From positions 5,135,501 to 5,199,500 of the forward strand of contig CAMQGK010000001.1 of assembly GCA_947000775.1 (NCBI GenBank): a stretch of DNA of 64,000 bases. The letters are read 5' to 3'. The notes under the pieces were generated by a model. That model did no database searches. It was not told the DNA's origin and worked only from the letters and a program-made list of their open reading frames with translations. The translations under genes were made by a program, and so were the position numbers. The number at the start of each line of letters is the position of its first letter. Position 1 is the first letter of the stretch. Source of the DNA: Pterois miles (lineage: Eukaryota > Chordata > Actinopteri > Perciformes > Scorpaenidae). This document shows positions 36,201-46,393 of this stretch, piece after piece.

Positions 36201-36638
36201 GGCGCCTTCAAATGGAACTTGTGAACTCGTGTTTAGGAGTTGGGAAGTTCGGCGGTGTTCTTCACAACTTTACCACTTGAACGCAACATGTGTTGATTTT
36301 AAGTGGTAAAGTCGTGAAGAACACCGCTGCTAAGCAACGGCAATATTAATGTTACTGTCCGAGTCTAGAAGCCACAGACGCTCACAAATTAGCAAGCTAG
36401 CAAGTGTGTGACATAATGCAGGAAATGCAAAGACATGATGACAGAGGAGAAAGATGAGGTTGTTGAGAATATCAACAATATATGCCTAAAATTACAAGAT
36501 ATTGTACATTATTAACTTATTATGCACCGATAAATGAACTTCCACTATTTCTTACAACGTTAACAAACATGTCACAAGTCGTGAACTCAGAGATTTCAGA
36601 TCATAAACATGGTAAACACAACCACATTTGAAGGCACC
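36201..36638 (+). mobile_element. Short element family B, copy 1, with internal fold-back
   Basis: The ends GGCGCCTTCAAATGG and CCACATTTGAAGGCACC are inverted repeats. TTAAT is present on both sides (36196-36200, 36639-36643). Shared landmarks with 51008-51424 (reverse) and 54600-55009: GTGAAGAACACCGC, TGTCCGAGTCTAGAAG, ATTATGCACCGATAAATGAA. This copy alone has a 27-nt inverted duplication (36252-36278 and 36301-36327). Confidence 0.8.
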
Positions 36639-36639
36639 T

Positions 36640-37140
36640 TAATTCAGTTTGGTGAATTTTTGCAATGGAAAGATTAATGAATCGGACTGTGAGGTTTGTG
36701 AGGTTTCTGTGTAAAAAGACTTTCATTCGGAAGACGGATTTAAAAAATGCATTTTTGGACTTGTTGTTCAATGACCTTTATTCTTGTTTTTAGGTGCCAA
36801 ATTGTGTTGTCTTGCAGTCCTATAATAAGCATTTGTAGTCTTCCCTAAATAGTCTTCTTAGTCATCCAAAATAACAGAAAAAAGTTACAGATATTGAAAA
36901 ATTTGACCTCATGTCAGCAAAATTCATAAAAAGTGCTGATGAACTTGCTTAGTGTGGCTCTTCTAACTCTTGAGAAACATTTGTGAATGTGGCGCTAACA
37001 TACATTGAAGGTGAATTGTGTTTTTAACTGTTATGGTAGTTTCAGTCTCATTTCTAACAGGTGCTCCACTGTTTTGGGACGCAGCTGAAAGTCCTGTTTT
37101 TGTCAAAGCAAGACGGCTGAACCAAAGGTGTTACAGTTTG
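36640..37140. other. Non-coding, nothing recognised
   Basis: AT-rich sequence, no gene. Confidence 0.4.
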
Positions 37141-37144
37141 TTTT

Positions 37145-37660
37145 GTCGTGTCCTAGGGGGCAGCGAGAGTGAGTTCACCTCTTCTTGATCTCCCCCTCTG
37201 TTTACCTCCCACCATCCTCACCCCCCATCCCTCTGCGAGCCAGGGCGTGGGTGTCCAGCGCTGCGAGGTCCAGGCAATAACAATAGCTGGACTGTGCTGT
37301 CCTGAGTCCCAGTCCCACACAATGACCACGTCCATGTCGATTAGCGCGGGGTGGTGGCCGAGCTCGGTCCGGCCGGGGCTAATAGCTTATTACGCAGCGT
37401 AAAGTGACAGTGTGATCTGGAGAGGTGCCAGGAAACGGGCCCAATTAAAGGAGAAAAGAGAGGAGGAGGGAGTGTGTGGGGAGGGGATGGGGGGTGAGGA
37501 CGAGGGCAGCAACATGCATTCCTCCGAGCTTCGGTCTAATTCGCCCATGACAAGTTCCCTGGGGACTGACACCCTCCTTCGTAGAAAATATTTGAGTGTC
37601 CTCCTGCTCTGTTGTTCCAAAACACATGTGAAACAAACCCCAAACAGGCTCAGTGGCTGT
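37145..37660. promoter_or_regulatory. Candidate cis-regulatory island, GC-richer (low confidence)
   Basis: Non-repetitive and GC-richer than its surroundings, with a SOX core ACAATAG (37280-37286) and GATTA/TAAT cores around 37337-37390. Open frames on both strands lack domains. About 9 kb downstream of the fox gene, so an enhancer is possible. Confidence 0.25.
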
Positions 37661-38171
37661 GTTACCACCACACAGTTATGGGTAAACAACGCTGTTTACT
37701 TGTTGATACAGTTTGAGAAACGGGACACTGAGAAAATGAAGATTCTCATCTACACCAATACAGCAGTGTGCAGCACGGCGGCGTAGTTAATGACATTTAA
37801 CTTTAAGTTGACATGATCAGATGATGCTGTCACCCAGGGCACATTAAGTCATATATAACCATCTCATTATGACGGTTTGCCATTTTTACCCCAACATGGT
37901 GACATGCTGCTGCAGTTCAGCAAATGTACACTGTGATCACTGATCACTCCTAATGCTGTGTTTGCACTATGAGAAACACGGCAAGAGGCCACAAGGAATT
38001 TTCAATGGTAGCATGACATGAAGCTACAAACTGACACGCTACGAATTAAAGATTTCAACACTCCAATAACACAGTAAGCGTCAGCCAATCATATGTTTTT
38101 GTTTCTGCCTATTCCTTTCCGTCTAAACAGCCAGTTCCCAGTGCTATTTACTGACATAACTACATCAGCGA

Positions 38172-38378
38172 GGGCTGCACGGTGGTGCAGTGGTTAATAC
38201 TGTCGCCTCACAGCAAGAGCGTTGCAGGTTTGGGCTTCTGTTTGGAGTTTGCAGGTTAGCGTGGCTTTTCTCCAGGTTCTCCAGCTTCCTCCCACAGTCC
38301 AAAGACATGCAGATTAATCGATGACTCTAAATTACCATTGGTGTGAATGTGAGTGTGAATGGAATAAGCAGTTGCAGC
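38172..38378 (+). mobile_element. DANA/mermaid-type SINE, internally deleted
   Basis: The head GGGCTGCACGGTGGTGCAGT then GGTTAATACTGTCGCCTCAC and the body TTCCTCCCACAGTCCAAAGA match 18436-18777. About 115 bp including the GGACTGGCGACC module is missing before GCAGTTGCAG. Confidence 0.85.
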
Positions 38379-38454
38379 TTTTGCTGCTTTTGTCACTCGT
38401 AGTGTTAACATAAATTCAGATAGAGCAGCTCCTACGACATCTCACGCCCCTCAT

Positions 38455-38790
38455 TCCCCTTGGCATCACTTTAGGTTTAGCCAACAAAGCCACTATAATT
38501 AGGTTTAGGAAAGGACTACGTGGTTTGGGCTTAAAACTACTACATTTGTACAGTGAAAATGACACAGAACGTTGTGAACACGGGACACAAACAGTGGTAT
38601 CCTGGATGAAGGCCTTATGTTTGTCAGACCATCTACGTTCCTTCACACTCGCTCAGTGTGACCTTTCACTCTTGAAACTACACCACCACACTACACTACA
38701 GGTAATGGACCACAACGTGCTACAGGGGGCCTACTGTGGTGATACCGAACAGCCGACAGCTATTTAACACCCTGGAAATGACAACAAGGT
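38455..38790 (+). repeat. Dispersed repeat family F, copy
   Basis: GGTTTAGGAAAGGACTACGT, CAGTGAAAATGACACAGAAC, ATCCTGGATGAAGGCCTTAT and AGCTATTTAACACCCTGG match 35610-35950 in order. Confidence 0.7.
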
Positions 38791-38794
38791 GCCT

Positions 38795-39825
38795 AAACAG
38801 CTGCTCTGTTGACTTGTTGGCATTTAACAAGTTCAAGTGTATCCTTTAAAAGTGTTAAGGTTTCTTTGGACTTCAGGAGAGGCAGTATGTCTGCTATTAC
38901 TGGAACATCTGCATATGAATAAAAAACAGCAAGAACACAAGCATGTAAACTAAAACCTGTAACAAACAGCAGACTAATGTAAGGTGATTATTAATGAATC
39001 AACTAAAATTACTCAAGATGTTCTTAAATTCAGGGTTGGTTCTGTTCAAATACATTTTCTGTTATATTTTTTCTTAAGTTCTTTCCTTCTTTAGACTTTT
39101 GTTACATTATGTTGAAGTTTCAAGTAAGTAAATTAAATATTGCAGCAACTCAAGACAAGTGTTAGGCCAAGTAGGATGCATGTGCAAACAAATGAATGAG
39201 GATGCACAGCAGCTCGGCAGGGGCATGTGTGAGGCTTGAAACTGAAGTGTATTTAGGGAAAAATGTGACTTTTTGGAGCATACTGATGGACAATGGACAA
39301 CGTGCATGCTGCAGAAATGATCTGACACGTTCCTGTGGATGGTTTGATGCTTTTCGTCCCCGTCATACAATCTTCGGGGGTAAAGGTGCAGAAGCCCAGT
39401 TGACCACTTCCTCTGTTGTCCAAAAAGACCTTAACAACAATTTTTCCAGACACTTTTCATGTCTATGTGGTGATTTTTAAGTTTAGTTTTGTGTTGTCTT
39501 TACTGTATTTTGAATTAATCTTGTTCAGCTTATTACTTGTGAAAGAAGTCTTTACTTACTAACTTGCCTCCATCCTTTTGTACAGTCATCAACGATGCCT
39601 ACTGTTGGTAAAACTAGCCAAAGTTTCTGCACAACTTTAGACCACTTCACCAAGTCATCTCACTGTTTATCAGGGGAGACACAATGCTTCCCCATTGGTG
39701 GATAAACTGGAATAAAGCTGTTGTAACAAAGTGTTACCAGGATTTTTTCTCAATGGGATGTGGAGTCTGTCAGTTCGATGTTTAAGCTCCGGGAGGAAGA
39801 ACAACAGAAGGGGTTAATGTAATCC
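38795..39825. other. Non-coding, nothing recognised
   Basis: No gene or recognised repeat. Confidence 0.4.
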
Positions 39826-40160
39826 ATTTCATTGGTGGGGGACTCTAATAACTGGTCTCTCCCTGCGTCTCCATTGGCCCGCGGAGTTTCCATTGTGCTG
39901 GCCGGTGCAGGTGTGGGACATGCTTTGTTGATCATAATCCCCCAGGCAAGGGGAGAGGCTTTGAGTGTGTTTGACGTACCCCACCGGCAGGCCCTTTGCT
40001 CCTCGGCCGCCGAGCAGCCACCGTCTCCAGCGGCCGCTCATGGGATCCGACAGGCGGAAAAATAATGAACAACACCTCAACCCGGAGCTGACCTGGCTCC
40101 AATTCACCAGCTCCACACGAGGGGTAAACGAACCACTTAATTGAGCCTTCCAGGATCAAA
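39826..40160. promoter_or_regulatory. Candidate cis-regulatory island, GC-richer (low confidence)
   Basis: Non-repetitive, GC-richer stretch with CCATTGGCCCGCGG, AGCGGCCGCT and homeodomain-type cores TAATTGAG-like near 40137. Open frames on both strands lack domains. Confidence 0.25.
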
Positions 40161-40258
40161 TCATACTCAGGACCCCCCCCCGAGCCACCCCGCGATCAAC
40201 CCTCACCACCACCCCCAATCTCAACCTCCTTCCTGGATATAGCCCATCAAGATGTTTT

Positions 40259-40261
<3 letters not shown>

Positions 40262-40316
<55 letters not shown>
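40262..40316. repeat. (CA)n microsatellite
   Basis: About 27 CA units. Confidence 0.97.
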
Positions 40317-40318
<2 letters not shown>

Positions 40319-40589
40319 TTTAATGTTTTATTATGTTTTAACAGTTTCTGCACAATGCACCTTACACCTAATACAACCAAACATACATTTTCTACAGAGT
40401 GCTTATACTTCTGAAATACAAGCTACACTTTGCTGATAATACAAAGTGACATTTTCATCACAGGACATTTATTTGTTCTATCATATGGTATTGTGCTTTT
40501 TACTTAAAGCTACCATGAGCAACTTTAATTACGTGTTGATTTTGGCAGTCCCTGTGGAGAAAAACGGTAGTATTTCCAACCACCAGGGT

Positions 40590-40930
40590 CCCTTTAGAAA
40601 ACCTCTCATTTTACTGCTGCAGTGTCTGACAGTCTGCCATGTGCAGTCCTGGTTCTGGTTCTCCTGTGCCTCCCTTCCCTCCAGCAGGCCCGGTAATACG
40701 GCCTGGGTCTCCATCACTGTGGTGTCGATGTTGGCTTCCAGCTCTGCGCCTGGCAGCAGTGGCTCCTCTTCTGGCCAGGAGCAGAGCTCTCCACCTCCCC
40801 CCAGAGCTCCAATTGCAGGTTGAAGGTGCATCTGGCAGCAGGTCACTGCCAGAGGCCCCGTTAGAATCTGAGCTGAAGGAGTATGGTGAAACTCCACGAT
40901 ATTGTCTGATTTCACACAGAGTCTGACCGG
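40590..40930 (+). repeat. Dispersed repeat family E, copy 2
   Basis: The first part matches 25230-25345 (TCTGACAGTCTGCC, GTCCTGGTTCTGGTTCTCC). The second part (40740-40920) is absent there. The 166-residue minus-strand frame lies in this repeat and is not taken as a gene. Confidence 0.65.
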
Positions 40931-40934
40931 GTGG

Positions 40935-42040
40935 CATCGATGACAAGCATTTTGAATATTGTGTATAGAAATATCCAACCTTCTCGCTAATGGTCTTGTT
41001 TGTTCCTCACTACATTTACCATTCTTCAAAACTCACTGTTGAAGTACATTGTGTCCCTTTTATTTCATGCATTTTCACTGTTTTTGGACATATTGCTCCA
41101 AAACTATTCAATATGTACTAGTAAAAACATTAATGGTGATTAAAAAATGCAACTGCTGTTGCAAAACGTTTATTGATTTATTAATGAGTTGGTGATAACA
41201 TGCGACAAAGTTGCCCAACTGGAACTGAATGTTGCTGTTATATTGTAATATTAAGGTATTTTACGTCTGTAGTTATGTGTAATTCTAGTTAATGTCTAGT
41301 GTTTGATGATGATTTTAAAACTATAATAATGAACTTCATGCAAGTGACTGAAACACACAGCTCAGTACGATGGAAGACGGATCTCACATAAGGATACTTT
41401 CTTTTAAACCTGCACACTAAAGAGCTGCAGTACACTAGATTTTTGAAAAAATAAAAATACATCATTCATTGAGGCTAAATCACAAATTAGTGCTGCAGAG
41501 GGCAGGAGCATCCAGTTCCCCCTAGTTTAGACACCTGGGAGTCAACCAGGGTCAGTTAATTAAAATTTAACAGTGAACCAAAACAGCATTGAACTGTTAT
41601 TCTCATTTCACCATTGTTAATCTTTTACCTATCATTCTCTTGGTAAAGTTTTATAAAACAACAAAAAATGGCCATTGAGATGATTATCAATGTGATGTGT
41701 GCAAATTATAACCACCGATTTAAATGGTTTTAAGCCACATTTGGAGCCACCTTGATGTAAAGTTAGCCCGTGTTGTTCGTGTCAGATGTTATTTTCAAAG
41801 CTTTTTGCTCACTATCTTCTGCATAATTATCTGTCAACAACAAAACACTGCTGAAAATCTAGTTTGTCCTGGTTTGGCTGATGTGTGCGTCCTGAAATGA
41901 GCCAATAGTCGGACACAGCATCACTCTGCTGTCCTTATTTAACATCACAGTCAGAGATCCTTGATGAAGCTGATCCCCAGCCCTTCACATGAAACATGCT
42001 GACAAGACTGAACAGTTGCTCTCTGTGCTCCCTGTAAGAT
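40935..42040. other. Non-coding, nothing recognised
   Basis: No gene or firm repeat. Confidence 0.4.
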
Positions 42041-42049
42041 GTTTCTCAT

Positions 42050-42400
42050 TAGCGAGGCGTCGCCTGCTCCCTGTCCATTATCAGAGGAACAGTTTGGGTT
42101 GGGGGTCCTGTGGGGTCGTTTTAGGACATGAACCTACAGTATGCAGCCACCCCTCGAAATGGTACCCAGGGTCCCGTGTTCAACCTGCTTCCCAGCCGGA
42201 CCAACAATGGCGCTTTTCAAATGGCACCCGATGGAGCTGTGTGGGTGCCAAATTAGGACGGGGTGCCTGATGTTCCAGGCGCAAAAGAAGGTGATCAAAC
42301 AGAGCCTGGGTCAGTGGATCCCCTCTAATTGAGAAGTTCACACTTGGCAGCACTGGTGCAGTCTGCCAGAGTGGAAAAGTTCTGGACCGCTTGTGTAATG
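42050..42400. promoter_or_regulatory. Candidate cis-regulatory island (low confidence)
   Basis: Non-repetitive, balanced base composition with TTTTCAAATGGCACCCGATG and CTCTAATTGAGAAG (homeodomain core near 42326). About 4 kb downstream of the fox stop codon. Frames here lack domains. Confidence 0.22.
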
Positions 42401-42409
42401 CACACAACC

Positions 42410-43170
42410 GCGTTCAACCCCTACAGTCAGATCTGGGTATCAGATTGAGTCATGGTGTTGTTAGACAGTGCAATAAAATAGATCTGCACAGGATATTTAG
42501 CCTTCATAAGTCTGAGGAAGAGCCTGCTTGAAACGCAACAGCGTAATAAAAATCTGTCTAACGGGAGATATTTGGTGTTTGGATCAATCTGCTTTATTCT
42601 GCTATATTTCTGTCATCCAGCACCCATCCTATCGGACTCTGTGTGTGCGTGTCTTACCGTGTTTCAAAGGCATTAGACAGCAGACCTCACAGAAGGAAAC
42701 TCATATTTAAGACCAACAATAAATGTTAACTGGCTCATATTCTGAAAAACAAAAATCTCTCTTTATTTTCATTAACAAAACAGTGGAGTTGAATATTATA
42801 TTTCCAGTATATGCTATATTATCCTTTGTTGCATGAGCCAGTTTCCTGTCCTGTCAGGAGGACTCAGAGTAACTTATTTGAATTAAAGATAACGATAACA
42901 ACAACAGGGCTTGGGAGAATGAAGCAAGGTGAGACTAAAATAGTTACGGGTTTCTTTGACAAGGTTAAGACTAAAATGCCCAAACATTTAGTCAACTAAA
43001 ACATAACTAAAACAAAAAGGTTGACAAAAAACATTTGGTCCAGGCCTAAGACCAAGACTAAATGAAAAAAAAAAGTTGTGTTTATGAAATCCATAATTAA
43101 TAAATCAAAGCATGATTAATTAAGCATGGGCCACACAAGTGAATAACAGGAGACAAAATACTTTGTTTTA
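42410..43170. other. Non-coding, nothing recognised
   Basis: No gene. Confidence 0.4.
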
Positions 43171-43178
43171 TATATATA

Positions 43179-43182
<4 letters not shown>

Positions 43183-43259
<77 letters not shown>
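43183..43259. repeat. (TA)n microsatellite
   Basis: About 38 uninterrupted TA units; the Ile/Tyr open frame is an artefact. Confidence 0.97.
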
Positions 43260-43262
<3 letters not shown>

Positions 43263-45296
43263 CAATGTTTTATCATTATCATATGACAATTACTGTTTTT
43301 ACCTTTTAACTATATCTAGAAATATAAGTGATAAAAGACAGAAACAAAGCTGCTTTTCATATTTTTACCAGCTATTTAGAAGTTTATTCCCATAGTTATA
43401 CACTAGTCTGAGGGCCAAAACCCAGCTGTTCTATCATATCAGTTTCACGGCATAACACGGTAAGTACCTTGAACACATGCATGGTGTGAATCATAAAGTG
43501 TGAAAACTAAATAAATTATCAAATTATTGTCTCTAATCTGCACGATGGGTGGCAAATATTTGCAGAGTGAATCTCTCAGCGCGTCGTTTCTTAGCAGGAA
43601 CAAAGCAAAATGGCCTCTTCTCAATTTGGGGCAAACACTGCTGGAGAATGGAGACAAAAGAGACGTTTAAACCCCGTCGGTCTAAGGGGGATATCTTCAC
43701 CTCTCTTCAGAGACCCCTAATTGATACATGGGGATTGGCGTGAAGGACCGGGGACAATAGCTCCATTGTTTCTCTGTTTTCTGAATCAAGACGTCTGTCA
43801 ACTGCGGTGTCTTTGCAGGGAGCTTGGCTCGCCTCCAAACTTCAACTTTCTCTCCTGATGTTTGGTGAAGCTTCTTCCGGCTCAGCTCGTCTCTGCCTGT
43901 GGCACTAGAGGACATAGCAACTGTGGTAGTCTTTCAGCAAATACTAAAACAATCTCTGATAAAGGGATGCAGGATGAGTATGACTGAAAAGAAAAACATT
44001 TATCATTATTTGAGGTTGTAATCTGTTCAGTTACATGTTTTTTACTAAAACAAATCTCATTGTAACGCTGTGCAGAAAATCCTGATCAGTAAATAAAACA
44101 TTAATTAAACAATCATTTAAGAGCTTAAGAGGAATAGACATATTAATGGTAGAGAAAAAGGGAATTTTCTTAAAAATAAAGTTCCCCTTAAACCCATGTA
44201 AATATGAACTACTTTTTCTTTTTTTCTCCATATGTTAATTTGGATATTTTCTTGTAGAAAATTGACATTTTTTCCAGGTTAAGCTCACCAATTGTGCACA
44301 AACATTAAGGCAATTCACTGAATTAATTTTCTGTAAGTGTACCAAGTAAACACCCTCCTCGTTTGTACCTAATAACATAGGAAAATATAACCTGTAAAAT
44401 AAATCATTACTCCTGATTATAACACATTTTTTTCCGTGATATTAATTCTTTTTTTTTTTTCATTTCATGGAGCTTCTCTTTTGACCGGATCTCATTCAGG
44501 GTCTTTCTGGGAGCAGATGAAGCAGTTTTTGGATGTTGACAACATTCCCACTTCAGAGGAACAAAAACCAAATAAGACGCAAATAATACAAATTACTTTT
44601 ATACATTTCTCAGCAACAAAATCTTCTGGGAGTAGCATCATTCCTTGAACACTAATTACTGATTTTATAGGAAGAGAAGCTGACTTACTGGAATAAAAGA
44701 CAGATTAACATTGTTCTAGTTGGAGGTGAACTTGGTCTTAAGAGGAGGCCCTACAGTAGATAGGATAAAACATTCAACTAGTAGATATCACCATGAAACT
44801 TCCCCAGCTGGTTAAATTAACGCAAATTTTTGTATAAGTTTTCTGAAATTGTATGTTTAAATATACAAATGAGGCATTATCATATTAAAAAATTTGCTTA
44901 AATTTCCAGAACAGAAATCTGAACAATTCTCGTTTCATCTTTCTGACAGAGTCAAATGTGAAGGAGGGAAATGTATCGGTCCATTAAAAATGTTTAACTA
45001 ATTGATATCATCGTGAAACATCCGTTCAACATTCTGCAATAATAAACTCGCCTATAAAGATGTTTGTGGATAACAGGGTCACTAAGTGCACTAAACTATT
45101 ACTACTACTAATCCACAGTTTTTTTTGTTTTTATACAGCTTGATAGAGGCTGCATTGAGCTGAAATGGAGTAGAAGTAATTAAATATGAGATTAAAGTAA
45201 ATCTATGGGTATGTATTGAAATGATAATTAAGGCCTGAATACACTGGTGCCCTATTTGAAAATGATGCATGACAATACAATAGAGACCACATGATA
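43260..45296. other. Non-coding, downstream of foxi, nothing recognised
   Basis: AT-rich sequence with short open frames only. Confidence 0.4.
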
Positions 45297-46393
45297 TTTA
45301 TTAATAGTCACAGTTGAAACTGCCTGTAAGCTGGACGTACTGTATAAAGATTAAAAAAAGACAATAGATACAAAAGCCATTCAATGATTGTCACACTGAA
45401 TCCTGAGAGAAACCATGATATAGCATATAGTTTTTAATATATATTTTTGTATATTTATAACATCTGGTGATACTGTGTTCAGCACATTTTGTAATTTTGT
45501 CATTCACTTCTGCTTTAATCAAACTACGTTCAGAAAATAGTAGAAAAACAATGCCTATTAGCATAAATAGCATAAATAGTCACAAACTATTTTGTTTATA
45601 ATTTACAAAAATACACATTTATAAAGTCCACATGTATTTACATGAGCCTTAGTGCTGTGGTTTCAGTCAACATGGAGGATATAAAAATAAGGCAAGCCCC
45701 ATCTTGGATCGTATTTGTATTAAATCAATTGTTACTGCATTTGGAAAACGGTCTAAATAGACAGGTAAACCCCTCAGAGGAGGGCATCTCATAGGAGTGT
45801 TGTTCTGAGGTAATGGCGGTCTCACAAAGGCAACTTTGGCAGATTTGCGTTGACTATGAATATGAATAGTTTCAACATATAAAATCAACTGTAAGAATTT
45901 GGCCACTCCAGAGAAATATGGGCTAGATTTGGCAAAACTGGCAAAAAATATCAAACTTACATTTACATCTTAGACATGAAAGAGTGGCTTCGACTACAAG
46001 AATATAGAAACTTTCTGTTGAAAATGCCCAAACATGTAAAATAGATGTTTAAAATATTACAAAAGACACAAGTGGTTCAGTTCAGTTCAGTGGTTGTCTT
46101 ACTTTGCACTTATTTTAGCTTTAATAGCAAAGTAGTAGCTTTAATATAATAATAACAATAACAATAAAAATAAAAAGAGTAAAAAGATAAGTGCTCATTT
46201 TTGTTGCCTGGTTGTTTCCACAGTTTGAGTGCTTGTCAAGTTAAATCTCCTAAAATACTAAACCACCCTCTAATCTCTCTGTGAGCTGATCAGTGAAGGG
46301 AGTGTTGGTGACGCAGAGAAGCACGCTCTGCTGAAATGCATGTACGTCTGCAGCGAGTCCCTAACACAGTGTGGGGTTGTGGTGAATCAGCTC
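45297..46393 (-). other. Candidate 3' UTR of foxi ending at a polyadenylation signal
   Basis: After the TAG stop at 46396-46394 the first canonical AATAAA on the minus strand that I find is at 45302-45297. ATTAAA variants occur nearer, at 46125-46120 and 46145-46140. The stretch is AT-rich with no recognised repeat, so a UTR of either about 0.27 kb or 1.1 kb is possible. The end is not determined by the sequence alone. Confidence 0.35.

Noticed and set aside
40529..41029. 166-residue minus-strand frame
   Set aside because: Overlaps dispersed repeat family E (second copy at 25205). No domain and no splice support.
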